This document shows, in pieces, positions 1-12,194 of a stretch of 64,000 nt of DNA. This DNA comes from Spironucleus salmonicida (Eukaryota > Fornicata > Diplomonadida > Hexamitidae). The notes under the pieces were generated by a model. The model saw only the letters and a program-made list of their open reading frames with translations, was not told where the DNA came from and did not search any database. Made by a program: the position numbers and the translations under genes. The number at the start of each line of letters is the position of its first letter. The stretch's first letter is position 1. The stretch lies in assembly GCA_000497125.2 (NCBI GenBank), contig CM035321.1:1578001-1642000 (forward strand). The letters run 5' to 3'.

Positions 1-89
1 AAAACAAAAGTTTTAGCAGACATTAGAAGTGAAAATAAAAAGATATTATTTATATGAATATATTGTTTGTAATATATTTCCAAAATTTA

Positions 90-1070
90 ATGTCCATATA
101 ATTTTCAAACTAAGGGATTACAGGTACACATCCTTTTTTCTATCAAAGACCTACCCGCCCATTTGATTGGTAAGAATTTGCATCAAGAGATATCGATATG
201 ATTTGTAATAATTCAGATATTTAATAATTAGGACCACTTATTCAATCGCTAGTACACGGTGATTTAAATGCATCATTACAAGGAATTAATGTTCCTGCAT
301 GGGTTGGAAGAGTTTTTTAAAGTCAATAACTTTTTGCTTAATATTTACTTTATGTACAAGAATAATTATAAATTTAACTTCAACAACCTAGAATCGGTGA
401 AAAAGAAAACGAAATGTAAGCTTAAATCAATGATTTGAAACGTTAGCTAAAAGCTGAGAGGCAGAAACGGTAAGCAGATACAATGATGTTAAGACTAGCA
501 AGTTTAAAACCAGAATTAGTAGAACATATGCCAAGATGTTTAGAATGTGGTAAAGCATTTGGAGACTATTAATTTTTAGTTAGTCATTATATGAGAAGGC
601 ATCCAGGATGTGAGATACCACCACCACCAATGCCTACTATTCCTTTTGAACTTAAATGCAACCATGAACCAGTAAGGGAGATCATCAAAGAAGTCATTGT
701 TGAAAAACCTGTTTATATTGAAAAAGAAGTCTAGCCACCTAAACCTTAAAGTACATCGCAGACGGAGTCTGATATTTTTTTAACCGCTAAAGAACTAAAG
801 TAGTAAACAAATTTCTCAGATGAACCATTAATTCTAAACTAAGGTGTTTATTAATCCTCACCTCAATTTTTCTAAACTGGAACCTATCACGCAACGCCAG
901 CATAAAACTCTTAATTTAACGCAGGGTATAAGCTACCAAATAGTCAATAACTTTCAAATATTTAACTAGGTACGTATCGTCCAGATGATGATTCATTTAC
1001 ATGCGCATTTCAACATTCTCCTGCGGAAATTGCTGCGATAAGGGCCTAACTAGAAAGGCAAATATAATGA
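90..1070 (+). CDS. DZIP1: DZIP1-like basal-body/transition-zone protein
   Basis: A 326-aa open frame with many in-frame TAA/TAG codons, ending at TGA. Residues about 15-60 resemble the Dzip-like N-terminal domain (an aromatic/Arg-rich start, then DWQEFASRDID). A glutamine-rich helical stretch follows, then one C2H2 zinc finger with C150, C153, H166 and H171 in CLECGKAF...HYMRRH. The C-terminal half is proline/glutamine-rich and probably disordered. In animals DZIP1 and DZIP1L act at the basal body and transition zone in ciliogenesis. This protein is shorter than the animal ones and lacks their long C-terminal coiled coil. The start is the ATG that opens the frame just before the domain. It converges with the next gene, with only 10 bp between the two stops. 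Family call fairly sure; function is by family. Confidence 0.72.
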
Positions 1071-1080
1071 AGCAGATTTT

Positions 1081-1320
1081 TCACTTTAATTTTTAAATTT
1101 CCTCATCAATATTAGGGTAAGATTATTGTATTTATTAGAACACTGTTTCTTCGCCATATACATCTTCTAATGGTTAAATAACGAGAGAGTAAAATACTGA
1201 GATCTGGTCATCTGTCATCTTAGGGATTTCATTTTTTAGGAAACTATTCTTATCTTCCTACGGCATACGGGCGTAAATCCTCGGATCGCGCATAATTAAA
1301 GCAAATTACTCTGCATCCAT
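1081..1320 (-). CDS. hypothetical 79-aa protein
   Basis: A small open frame starting MDAEQFALIMRDPRIYARMP, ending at TGA, with glutamines mostly written TAA/TAG. It is acidic and polar with no membrane segment or motif I recognise. It lies tail to tail with the DZIP1-like gene and head to tail with the 350-aa gene upstream on the same strand, about 45 bp away. The amino-acid mix looks like a real soluble protein, but its shortness leaves some doubt. Confidence 0.55.
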
Positions 1321-1364
1321 TTTAATAATTTTAGTAAATAATACTATATAATAAAATTCACTAA

Positions 1365-2417
1365 TCATTCTTTTGCTTTTAGAGTAAATTTCTTTACCTA
1401 ACTAGGTGGTGGTACCCGTATTTCCACTTTCAGCTCAACATCATATCCCCATAGTTTACCTAGTTTTTCCCGTATATTATCCTTTTGTTAGTTAAAATCT
1501 TCTGTTTCAGTAATAAACATTCCAATAGTCTCCAATCTAATTTAATTCACATTATAACCTTTAGATTAACTGATAACTTTACATGTATCATGCAAATTAA
1601 ATAAATCTAACTCAATATCGATATCATTTAATAGATCTTCCACTTCCTCATCAGATTTAAAATAGTCTAATTTCCTTACTAAAACTTATTAGCAAGTATC
1701 ACTTTTATGACTCAGAGATTTCTACGCTATATAAAACTAATTTTTTCGCTCCGGTTATTTACTTTTGCTTACTTAAGCTTGATTTACTACATCAGCAACA
1801 CAGCTCTCTAACAACTAAAAAAGCTTCTATATAACATCTTTTTCATTGTTATGCTGAAAACTGACAATTTCACCATATTCATACCTAAGTATTTTACAAT
1901 CAAATTGACGTTTTTAACTAATTATTTCAAATAACAGATTTTAATTAGCATTTTTTGTATTGAAAATGACATTGGCAATATCGAAAATAGCTTTTTTAAT
2001 ATCATCTTTTGTAATCTAACTAGCAAACTACCAGTCCTAGAAAAAAATATTTTTCTTTCCATTTACGTAAGGTTTTACAATTAAAATTCTTTTATTTGAC
2101 AACTTACCTTTGTAAAAACTTTAAGCTTAACTTCGCGCGAAACGAATATATAATGCGTTAAATAATAATTACATTTATGGTGATAAATCTTCCTAACTCA
2201 AATCTAAGTCTATTTCATTTTAACCTTCTAATCCTAAAAAATTACAAATGAATTTAAAAGTTGAGTTCAAGTCGGAAATAGACAATGGCGCATTCCTGAG
2301 TGCTGCAGATACCTTTAAGAGCTACTTCACTGTAACAAACGTTGTATTAGTTTCAAAATAAACTGGATCAGTTTGGGGCCTTTTAATATCGAAGTTTAGA
2401 AAAGTTGGTGGTGACAT
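1365..2417 (-). CDS. hypothetical 350-aa protein
   Basis: A continuous 351-codon frame under the TAA/TAG=Gln code, far longer than chance for one stop codon in AT-rich DNA. It begins MSPPTFLNFDIKRPQTDPVY and is mostly alpha/beta-like soluble sequence with a Lys/Gln-rich middle and an acidic stretch near residue 240. I see no transmembrane segment, catalytic motif or repeat. It is transcribed in the same direction as the 79-aa gene that follows it. I do not recognise the family. Confidence 0.7.
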
Positions 2418-2662
2418 TCTTGCCCCGCTGATATGTTTTTCCATAAATAAAGTTTTTTATCGCGGAATGGGTTCTTTAAAAATTAAATTTTCTATCTATA
2501 TTTTGAGTGATTCGTAAGATAGATTGTAGTAAGAGTATATTTCATTGTTAAATTTATCATTAGGCGAAATATTGAGGCATGTCCACTTGATTGTTGCAAA
2601 AGATGTATCTTTGATTTCTGAGAGTTACAAGTTTTATAGATTTGGATAAAGCTATATTAAAT

Positions 2663-2869
2663 ATGTAAGCTAATCTATTATAGTGTCTAAATATGGAGGA
2701 CAATCAAGTTCAACAATTCCAAATGGAGCTTCTATTTTAAGATATATTAGATTAGGGATAAAAAATAGTGGTTAATTATTAATTAGCGCGAGATGGCCTT
2801 ATGGTCTATCAAGGAACTTAAAAAATGATGATATTGGTGCTGAATGTGGATAAGCAGAATGGGGAATGA
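2663..2869 (+). CDS. possible 68-aa protein
   Basis: A short frame beginning MQANLLQCLNMEDNQVQQFQ and ending at TGA. Its composition is protein-like (hydrophobic heptad-like spacing, acidic/Gln-rich start), but another frame over the same bases is also open. Without homologues it is only a candidate. It sits alone between two minus-strand genes. Confidence 0.3.
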
Positions 2870-3129
2870 CATCTAACACTGGTGTTAGAGCCTGAAGTAA
2901 GGAAGAGTAGTCCATTTCAAGTGGAAGGAAAAAATATATTTATATATTAATAATAATAAGCACAATTGGATGATAAGGTTGATAAGTAATATATGTAAAC
3001 AATAATGATTTTAATTTTTATATACATAAATAATAATTCGCAATATATAATACTGGGTATAGTAGCATTTAGAATAAATTTTCTAAAAGAGTAAAATATT
3101 ATTTAAAAAGAAAAGGAAACTATCACTGA

Positions 3130-3408
3130 TCAATCTAAACCAAGATTGAAATCGTAATTAATGGTGTATTCATCTTCTACAAAATTTAGTAGGGGTAAAT
3201 AAAGCATATTGAATTGCTTTTATGGCTATTCAGATGAAGTTTTACTTCTTTATGTCCAGAGATCAAAGCATTATCTAGGTGTCTTACTAACTTCAGCAGA
3301 TATTACTTTCCAACTAATTCTAGTCTTTCCACAAGATAGTTGAGAAGAAACTAGGCTTAGCATTTTTTCAATTTGAGGTTCTGTCCAACGTTAGTACGTA
3401 CGTTTCAT
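3130..3408 (-). CDS. small single Myb/SANT-like domain protein (92 aa)
   Basis: A 92-aa protein whose first 55 residues look like a Myb/SANT three-helix domain: a Trp in KRTYQRWTEPQIEKML, a Trp in the second helix (ISWKVIS) and a third-helix RQCFDLWTQRSK with the typical Q-C-x-x-x-W spacing. Such domains bind DNA or histone tails. The remaining 37 residues carry no recognisable motif. A second protein at 6980-7258 has exactly the same length and the same domain placement, so the two look like paralogues of a small family. Target and role are unknown. Confidence 0.65.
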
Positions 3409-4608
3409 TTATTGAACACATAGAATATCGATTAATTACTATTAATATTAATACTATTAAGTAGCACATTATTTTTGGCAATAAAATAAAATTTGTAGTT
3501 ATGATCAATTAATTTTGTGTAAAGTATGCAATAATAGTCAATTAATAATACAGTAAATTGAAATAGTATTATCATAAAATGTAAGTAATGGATTATTCCA
3601 TGTTTTACCTTTTCAAGCAAGAATATGATGTATTGCATGATATACATTATTATAGTATTTACACGTTACCTTCATTTAGTATAATTTATACCATAATATT
3701 AGTATAACCTTTTCTAATATAAACGACAAAATAATGTTCACATTACACATTTCCAAAAAATATACTTACTATATTTTATTAAATTAGCAGGAAATAATTC
3801 GATACTCAGGTCGAGTTTAATTAATATTAGCTTATTAGTGTGAATTACTAAATATTCCATAAAAAGTTAATCAATTTTATCGGAATAAATTATTTTAATT
3901 AATCAATATAATTATATTTACAAATGTATATTTGAGGTAAATTTTCGAGAAAATCGATTATTCACTAACTAATATAATGCTATTTATAGTTTCATATATC
4001 ACAAGTTAAATAATTATTATATATTTAATTATATTAAGTAAAATGAACAATTATTCATAAGTATCAGAAAAAACATATACTTACATAGATTTTCCTTCAC
4101 AATAAGTATTTATATGAAGTTAAAGTGATACATCCAATAAATCGCTTATCATTACCGTAACTTTTTAGGATTCAATATCAATATAGTTGGCTTCAGTATT
4201 AAAATTATTGCCCTATAAATAATGGTATAAATTAAGGTGACAACTTATAAAATTTAATATTCAATTCGATAGCCGTAATTAGAACAAAATAGTAGATAAA
4301 AATACTCAAAATATCTACATATTACTGTTATACGCTCATTTTTATAGTTAATCTAAAGTGAAATAATAATTTAATACTATAACCAATCTATTATTTTATA
4401 CATATATCATAAGACTATATAACTTAATGTTACTTTTGAGGGTTAGATGAATGATAAAAAATTAATTATTTCATTAGTTTTTAATAATTAAATTAAGTAC
4501 TTTATAATGAATAAAATATATTTAGCAATATATTATAGATTCAGTCTACTTTAAATAATACTATTCTAAAATGATATATAATTGATAACACTCCTAATCT
4601 CACTTTTA
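3409..4608. other. AT-rich intergenic stretch
   Basis: About 1.2 kb of very AT-rich DNA between divergent genes. Short open frames here have low-complexity Ile/Asn/Lys/Tyr composition and no recognisable domain. I see no convincing gene, RNA or repeat. Confidence 0.6.
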
Positions 4609-5775
4609 ATGATAAAGCTTCTGGTTTCTCTTCCTTCTTTTGCTCTGCCACTGTTCTTCCTTCTGCTAGGACCAATGATATATTATAAGAAACGTCTAAA
4701 ATTAACCAAAACATAATTTATTTAATTTGATGATTTATCAATTTCCGCAGGCGCATTTACTGATATCGGCCCTAGACCAACTAATGAAGACTAACATATT
4801 ATATCGACCAAATCAAATTTTTTAACTGCAGTTATTTTTGATGGTCATTGTGGAGATGCTGCATCCACTATGGCAGCTGAGGAATTTCTTTTGAACTTTG
4901 AAAAAATGCCATAAAATGACGATATTTTTAATAAGTTTACAGATATTAATATGTTTATTAAAGAAAATACATCCTCTGGATGTACTGTTTGCTCTCTTTT
5001 TGTACAGGGAAGAGATATAAAAGTCGCAAATGTAGGAGATTCAAGGTGTGTAGTTGTGCGTCAAACCGGAGGCATCGCTATTAGTAAAGATCATAAACCA
5101 TCCCGACCAAGCGAGAAAGCTAGAATTATGTAAAATGGTGGAAATGTTCGAAGCATTAATCTTGGTGTCTGTAGAATGTTTCCAGGTGGCCTCAGCGTGA
5201 GTAGAGCACTAGGTGACCGTGAAATGGAGTTAGTTTCTGGAATTCCTGAAATATTTGAGGGATAAATTTAAGATATAGATGAAGCTATTATTGTTGCTTG
5301 TGATGGTCTATGGGACATTTTTTCTCCAGATGAGGTTGCAAACTTTTTGAATAAGCATCGCCCAGATGCTCAGATAAAAGGTATTGAACATGTTAAGTCT
5401 CTTAGCTCAGCAGAAAATGTATTTTTTAGAGGATTATCCCAGGTTGTTTTAGAAATGTATGGCAAAATAAAAGCATTTGTTTTTTAGAGAGATGACAACT
5501 TTGAATTGAATTAAGAGCAACTATTACATGCAGATGCTATAGCAGCATAAATTATAGCATAAAAACTAGTTGATTCTGCATTATTACGAAACTCATAAGA
5601 TAATGTTAGTGTTATTGTTAACTTAATCCGTCAAAAGAATACTCCTACTACTATTAAGTAATGGAGAATTATATCGCGATAAAAACCGACCATTAATGAA
5701 AAATCTTAAGACTAGCGTTATTAATCCTATCATTCCGATGAAGACAGTAGCTTGTAATTTTTACATTTAGATTGA
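4609..5775 (+). CDS. PP2C-family (PPM) serine/threonine phosphatase
   Basis: A metal-dependent phosphatase of 388 aa. The motifs appear in order: GPRPTNED; VIFDGHCG with D78, G79 and H80, where the usual second Gly of DGHGG is Cys81; VANVGDSRC; SKDHKPSRPSE; GGLSVSRALGD; IVACDGLWDIFSPDE; and DNVSVIVN near the C-terminus. The metal-binding aspartates seem intact, so an active enzyme is likely. The N-terminus is uncertain. From the chosen ATG the protein starts with a hydrophobic, signal-anchor-like stretch. The 57 bp at 4694-4750 have GT...AG ends and are a multiple of three, so they could be a spliced intron or be read through. A region with many TAA/TAG codons for Gln follows the catalytic domain. 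Confidence 0.88.
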
Positions 5776-5903
5776 ATTATTTTGTATTATTATTTATTTA
5801 TCCTAGCATAGTGTATATATAATTATAAAAAATAGTTTCATTCTTAAAGTAAATTTAAATTATATTATAAGTATTTAAATATATATCTTGATTTATTAAT
5901 TAA

Positions 5904-6083
5904 ATGGATCGAACTTCTAACTAGTCGGATATATTTTTAACAGCCCCAAGTGCTTTAAGTACGGTGAGGAATATAGATGCACATTCTCTTAGATAATTAG
6001 TATATACAGAAGATATGAATTACTTTATTTTTGAGACTGACGAAAATTCTATATAATATTTTGAATTTGAAGAGTCTAAATGA
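5904..6083 (+). CDS. hypothetical 59-aa acidic protein
   Basis: A short frame beginning MDRTSNQSDIFLTAPSALST, ending EFEESK and TGA. It is acidic and Ser/Thr-rich, with no membrane helix or motif. It lies between the PP2C gene and the kinase-like gene on the same strand, with gaps near 100 bp. Composition suggests a genuine small protein, but no family is recognised. Confidence 0.5.
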
Positions 6084-6168
6084 ATCATATATTATTTATT
6101 ATAAAATAATTTATTAATATTTTATAATATATACTTATAAATCTACAAGTGGAAACTTGAACATTTTA

Positions 6169-6948
6169 ATGAACTAATTCATATTTTACCAGAGAATATA
6201 AGATCATTCATAAAAAACAGTATGCAAGGAAATTTGGATTAATTGGATTAATTATGAGATTAAATTAGTGAAAAGAATAAATACGAATTAAAGTATTGAC
6301 CTGTAATACTAACTAATAAATGAAATTAATATAATTTCAGAGATTAATGAACCATTTATTGTTAAAACGCATGGATATCTGACAGATCATTTTTAAAATA
6401 TTTTGTTATTCCAAGATTACTATAGTAAAGGAACATTAAGAGATAATCTGTCAATGCTGTCAGAAAAGCAAAAACTAGTTATAATTTTTAAAATAGCTTA
6501 AGCCATTAGTTCATTAAATTATAAATTTAATGTTGTGTATAGAAATTTATCGCCTGATAACATTCTATTATTAGATGATTTAAGCCCGATTTTAGATAAT
6601 TTTGGAATATCGAAATAGTTATCTTTTACCTATTAAAAAATGAGTAAAGTCTTATAATTTTCAATCTATAATGCTCCCGAAATTTATTAGGGTAGTTATT
6701 AGTTATTTGTGGATGTGTGGAGTTTAGGTGTTCTAGTTATCTGGATGTTTACAGGTAAGGAGTTTGAAATGGAATATTATATGCTAAAAAGATATGAATA
6801 GTTGAATTTACCAGACATTTTAACAGATAAGCTACCCGCGTTTGGTCTCAGCTTCCTTGAGTTATTACTCGAAGTTGATCCATCTAAGCGACCTGACATA
6901 AAACTGATTACGAACTTATTATAGAAATTAATTGAGATCTCTAAATGA
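6169..6948 (+). CDS. divergent protein kinase fold, probable pseudokinase
   Basis: A 259-aa kinase-like protein. Recognisable pieces in order: a beta3-like KLVKRI; an alphaC-like LINEINIISEI; a hinge-like LLFQDYYSKGTL; a catalytic loop YRNLSPDN at residues 124-131; an activation-segment start LDNFG at 142-146; an APE motif (APEIYQG); VDVWSLGVL of subdomain IX; and a final DPSKRPD with the subdomain XI Arg. The HRD aspartate is Asn126 and the DFG aspartate is Asn144, so both main catalytic acids are missing. By family knowledge that predicts a pseudokinase, perhaps a scaffold or regulator. The glycine-rich loop is not clear, so the N-lobe may be short. It lies 31 bp before a small Myb-like gene. 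Confidence 0.8.
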
Positions 6949-6979
6949 GAATATTTTCCATCCAGATTTTAATTTTAAA

Positions 6980-7258
6980 ATGCCCAAATAATATCAAAAG
7001 TGGGATGAACATGATGTGTAAATAATAATGGAAGCAGTGGCTAAACAGAAATCACTCAACTCTAGAATAAATTGGAATATTATTATGACCCTGGTAAAGA
7101 ATAAAACTCGTAGATAATGTTACGATATGTGGCTCACTAGAGCTGAAAAAGTAAAAATATAAAATGCATAGTAGAAAAAATTTAAAATAAATGAGGAATT
7201 TCATCCTGAAAATGAGGCAGTATCTCCTGTTCCATTCCTGTTAAGTTTATCTTTCTGA
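6980..7258 (+). CDS. small single Myb/SANT-like domain protein (92 aa)
   Basis: A 92-aa frame with an N-terminal Myb/SANT-like domain: YQKWDEHDVQIIMEAV, then NWNIIM in the second helix and RRQCYDMWLTRAEK in the third. It has the same length and domain position as the protein at 3130-3408, with the signature R-Q-C-x-D-x-W shared. The 37-residue tail differs in sequence and has no known motif. It starts 31 bp after the stop of the kinase-like gene. DNA binding is inferred from the fold only. Confidence 0.65.
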
Positions 7259-9213
7259 AAATACAGATTGTTATCACTTAGTTACTTCAAGCACATGAGA
7301 TTTCCAACATTCTGCTAGTTTAGTGCATTATATTGTAAGCTCATTTGTGCTAAATACTCCAAAAAGTTTACCTTTAAACGTTCCACAGTGTAGTTATGTA
7401 ATGGGTACTGATACCTTATTGACCATTTATGCTCCAAATTTAATATCTAATGCAGAATCTAAACTTAAAGTTCCCATATTGCTGGTATAATCCGAATAAT
7501 ATGATTCCAAAGCCATCAGTTGGTTATTATATTTTCTATTTCTCATAATCTGACTCAGTTAATTGTAGAAATTACCAGTAAGTTCTCTAAGTTATGTTGT
7601 CAGTATTTGTGCTGTTACGACAAAATTATTTTAAACATCAAGGTTATTAGACTAAAGGATTAAACTTTCGGCAAGCGAACCTATTTATTGTTATTTTGTT
7701 AAATTGGCTGCTACCATTATCCCTATAGTATTATTGTCTGATTATTAAAGTATAGTTTATTTTGATAGAATGCTTGTTAGAGAAAATAATATTTAGGGAG
7801 AGATTTAGTGAGATTTACAAAAATTTGTAATTTATAGTGATTGTATGTTAGAAAAAGTAATGATTTTATATGGAGAGTTATTTTATCCAGATTATAAAGT
7901 AAATTATTTTACATTCTATTTTAGATCTTTATATACTGTATCATTAGTCAGCCTTAATGGCATAAGTTATGGGATTGTAACTAGACTTTTTTGTTATATT
8001 TCTTTTCCTTTTAAGATTGAAACAAAATCTTGAATAATAATTAAAAGTGACTAAAGGTCTGATATTGAGTGATTTATAAGAAAATGTGTAAATGTTGTTA
8101 ATCCTTAGCTAAAAAAAGCTTAAAATGAAGAATCTTAGTCAATATTTTCGTAATGAAATAAATAATTCATAGACTCTTCTGCAGATTTTTTTCTTGTAAT
8201 TTCTACAAATTTTTAATATAAATCCGATTATATAACTTAGGTTTGAGTCAAATTAGACTTTAAAATTGGGATATTATTTTGTAAAACCTTTATTGAGTTT
8301 TATAGTTGCAACTCTGAAACGTATGGAAATTCCACAAATAAATGAACCCATATATTAGTTTAAGACTGCTAGTATGGATCTAGTTCGTATAATATTTTAG
8401 AACGATTTATCATTTTATATGAAATTAAAAATTAAAATAACTTATAATGCTAAATATAATTTATATTAGTCGAAATAGTTTTATGTAAAGTTTGAAGGTT
8501 AAAATTAGCATTTTGATAATTGATTTATTAATTTATAATATACTTTCTTATCTTTGACTGCAGGTTTTACTTATAAAAGTGAATATTTTAACCAAACTAT
8601 TACACCGCAATTCATCATATTTTTACAAATCATATGTTCTGGTAGATAAATATATCATAGTAATATTAGTTAAAATGCGGTATACTTATTATTCAAATAT
8701 TTCAAGAATATCAGAAGAGTACTTTTGTTAAAGACAAATAAGATATATTTCAAACCACAGTATAAATATTAATAGCATATTATATAATAAGGTTTAGTAG
8801 CCATACAAAAATAGACACTGCAAATTAATACTATTTATACGGTCTATAAAAATTATTTTGATTTCACAATAAATTTATAGGCAAAGTTATAATTAAGGAA
8901 TGCTTTAAGCAATAATCTGCAACCTACTCATTAGTATATTATGAATTGGTAACATATCTAATAATTATATGTAGAAAACTCTTTTTGTTAGGTAAAATAG
9001 AATATTTAGTAAGAAGTAAAATTTGTACTAATATATTGGACTTTAAAAGTTATAATATTTACTATATTTAGATTATTAATTAATTCTATTTTAGATTTCT
9101 ATCAATTATTGACGCTGCTCCTTATTTCCAATTATATGAATTAATTTTCATTTGTTTTAGAAGTGGAGATATAATCATTTTTATAAATGATTTCATAAAC
9201 CACTCCTTTCAGA
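7259..9213 (+). other. probable coding region with short introns, model unresolved
   Basis: Several plus-strand frames stay open here in turn, and their protein-like stretches can be joined only by splicing. The clearest junction is a 66-bp candidate intron at 8498-8563 (GT...TGCAG) that joins ...KQFYVKFE to GFTYKSEYFN in frame. Other candidates are a GT...CAG of about 36 bp ending near 7555 and one of about 26 bp ending near 7600. A start near 7967 (MGLQLDFFVIFLFLL, membrane-like) is possible. The middle region (LGYYFVKPLLSFIVATLKRM) looks like a beta-rich soluble protein. I could not settle exon order, stop or family. The last open frame here runs without TGA into the OTU gene, so part of it might belong to that gene. 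Confidence 0.35.
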
Positions 9214-9945
9214 ATGAATTTAGATTTTCTAAACCCTCGTATTTTACCAATGAAACCAAACGAAATTAAGCTATTTCACAAGAAAGAATAATTATTATTA
9301 TGTAATTATTTAAAATAATCTAAATTGGACTAAAAATCCTCTAAATAACTTCAGAAAGAACTAAAGCAGGTACATGACGCCGATTTAGAATAAAAAGACG
9401 AGGAAGAAGATTATTTAGCCTAAATAAAATAATTAAACAAGTAAAATACTGATACGAAACTTCTAGAATAGTTGGAAAAATCAAAATAGTAAAATAGTAT
9501 TTAGTAACATTATTTAAAAAATGAGAAACTTGACCGTAAGCAAATAGAATAAAATAAAATTCGTGAAATACTAAATAATAGAAATAAATAGTAATAAGTA
9601 GTACCAGGTGATGGAGATTGTTTGTTTTCGGCTATTGAATTTGGTTCTCAAACAGTAAATTTGAGACGTAAAATGCTTGATTTTGTAAATGAAAATGACG
9701 AAACACGTTAACTTGTATAAGATCTTACAGGAGATGTTAGTGGCTGGGCCAAAAGGCTTGAAAAGGATTGGGGAGATGAGCTTGAAATAGCAATTTTAAG
9801 TAAAATGCTAGGAGCAAAAATATCAGTTTATAAAGTTGGTGGTGTTATAGAGTATGGTTAGGAGAATCTAATTGAAATTGAAATATGCTATTTACGATAT
9901 GGTGTGGGCGGTTTTGGGCATTATAATGCTATTGTTAATAAATGA
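9214..9945 (+). CDS. OTU-family cysteine protease (putative deubiquitinase)
   Basis: A 243-aa protein. Residues 1-125 are Lys/Glu/Gln-rich and probably coiled coil. Residues 130-243 form an OTU domain: VPGDGDCLFSAI supplies the catalytic Cys136 with Asp133 before it, and GHYNAIV near the end supplies His236. The Cys-to-His spacing of 100 residues is usual for OTU domains. These enzymes cleave ubiquitin chains. The domain plus an N-terminal coiled coil resembles OTUD6-type proteins. The chosen ATG opens the coiled-coil part; the frame continues open upstream, so a longer product cannot be excluded. It ends tail to tail with the CH-domain gene, 11 bp away. Confidence 0.82.
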
Positions 9946-9956
9946 AATTCGAAATA

Positions 9957-11417
9957 TCACTTTTTAAGCAGTTTATTGAAGAATGACTTGATCTTAGACT
10001 GACCATGCGTACCAACGATTTCGCTGGTAGATTGGTTAAAAATAATTGTTCTTTATGTCTTGTCCAGTACATAATTTAGCACTGTACAAGTGTTGATAAG
10101 GAGATTGGCACTTTAAAGAGATATTTTTGGGTCAAAATTATCTAGTTAAATGCTTCTAAAATCGTCCGAGCTCACGTGGTCTAAGAAGAAAAGTAGAATT
10201 TTCTCTCGAATTTCTTCATCAAAAGATGTTAAATCAATATCTATTACATCATTTCCAGTCTCTTTTGGTTATGACAGTTTAAAGTCTAAATGTTTTTAAA
10301 AGAGTTATTTTGAATTTTCAAATTCTACTGTAGGGAGCTTCACTAGGAATTTATCATGTTTATTTGACATCGGTATTTAAAACTCTAAAATTTATGAAAA
10401 ATATCTATCAGAAAGTGCCATTTCAACTAGAAATGATAGATTTACTGCTTCAAAATCAACTTATTATGGTTATGATGTAAGTTTAATAGATTTAAAAGAT
10501 AATTTTAAAGGTTTATTGTCCATTTTATCTATCCACCTACTAAAAGCTATTTCCCCGTGATCAAGCCAGGTATAAATTGGATAACCAATGTATCTGAGTC
10601 CTTTTTGATCTTTCTTAATTTACAAATCAGCTAATATTTCGTTAAATTTTTCAAAATATTACTTAGTTGAATATCTAACTTATGTGTCTGGTGAAATGGA
10701 AAATGACTCTACTCTTGTATCTATAAGTTAAGAAAGTGATATACTATTTTAGCGTTTTGATAGTGGAGGTGGTAAAAGTGGGCTTAATTGGACCTAGTCT
10801 TTTACTAAGAATGGAATTGGCACTCCGTTTGAGTCAAATTATTATAGTAAATCGTTAAGCTTCATCTCTTTAGGGTTTTCTAACTCCAAAATTTCTTCAT
10901 GGTTTTCTGTATTATCAATGTTATTTTCAGAAGTACTTGAAACCTAATTAATCGAATCTTTTAGATCCATATCAAGATTCTATGATATCTCACTTTTATT
11001 TGATAATTATACAATACTTGATTCATTATTTTTAGTATCAGCTAACTATTCGTCAACTTCAGTTATTTCTTATTAGTGTTAAGATTTATTAAACAATTCA
11101 TAATTACCAATTTAGTTAATTTTCGCCAGATTAGATATTATTTAGCAAACGAAATTTATATTATCATCGTTAAAGCTGTTTATTGCATTATCTTATATAT
11201 TCATCTCTGGTAGTAAATCTGATGCTTATTCCATAAAATAATTTATATTTAGCTATTTATCGTTATCTGATGTTTCGAAATTTGATTCTTATTATATTTT
11301 AGCAATAAGTTTACATAGTATAACTCCATCTTCTATAACTAACAGTATAGATTAAGATTTGTCGACTTCACTGAAAAGATCAGCAAGATACTATTTCGCT
11401 TATTCTTGAATCGACAT
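9957..11417 (-). CDS. CH-domain protein, 486 aa
   Basis: A continuous 487-codon frame. Residues 1-105 resemble a calponin-homology domain: a first helix with QEQAKQYLADLF, VIEDGVILCKLIAKI in the third-helix position, and FVCQIISNLAKI at the end. The middle (110-230) is acidic and Asn/Ser/Glu-rich, probably disordered. The C-terminal 200 residues form an unrecognised folded region (RYIGYPIYTWLDHGEIAFSR and onward). CH domains bind actin or, as single domains, microtubule-linked partners. A single CH at the N-terminus suggests a signalling or cytoskeletal adaptor, which is inference. Glutamine is mostly TAA/TAG. Confidence 0.7.
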
Positions 11418-12194
11418 TTGATTTATTTTATAAATACTCTAACGATATATAATATCGATCATATATTAACATTTAAGTATTATGGTCATCTATGATATTG
11501 TATATAACTAAGTATATAAAATTTATAGTTGATTTGATTGGAATCCTTTAATATGGATATGATTATTAATAAATCCACTACTATTTAAAAAATAACTAAT
11601 TACCATTTTTGAATATTAATTTATCTTGAAAAACTCAAATAGTAAAATCAGCACGTACACTTTATATTAGCTATCAAATTTACAAAATACTTAAGTATGA
11701 ACTTAAACATAAATTATACCAGTATATAGGCTATCTTAAATTCTTTTTATTTACAAATTTTTTTGATTATAATTAGTACAATTTTGTTTAAATTATACTA
11801 TGATACTACCTATAAAACAATTATATTCAACACGTTAATTCATCAAACTTGTTTCAAAATAATTTTAGACTATCCCAAAAATTTACATCTTTACATTATT
11901 ATATAGAAATTTAATAATTATTCATTAGAATAAAATGATCACTTGCTTTATACATATTCAGCACAGGTTATAGAATAAAATCTATTTATATATTTTGTAT
12001 TTACTTAAAAATATTTTAACGCTATTCGCGGTTTATATATTTGTAATATTATCAATATCAACTTTTAATATGCCCTTAATTATAACTTTTAAATATAAAT
12101 AGCGCAATATAAATAAAAGAAAAAATTTGTAATTTACAATTCCTTGCGATATTATATATAACTCTTATTTTTATGTGTAAAGGGTTTATTTAAA
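11418..12194. other. AT-rich intergenic stretch
   Basis: About 780 bp of very AT-rich DNA between divergent genes. It probably holds the promoters of the CH-domain gene and of the small gene at 12195. I see no gene or structured repeat in it. Confidence 0.6.

Noticed and set aside
3432-3647. 71-aa hydrophobic frame in the AT-rich gap
   Set aside because: Low-complexity Ile/Leu/Asn/Tyr composition typical of chance frames in AT-rich DNA; no homologous copy nearby.
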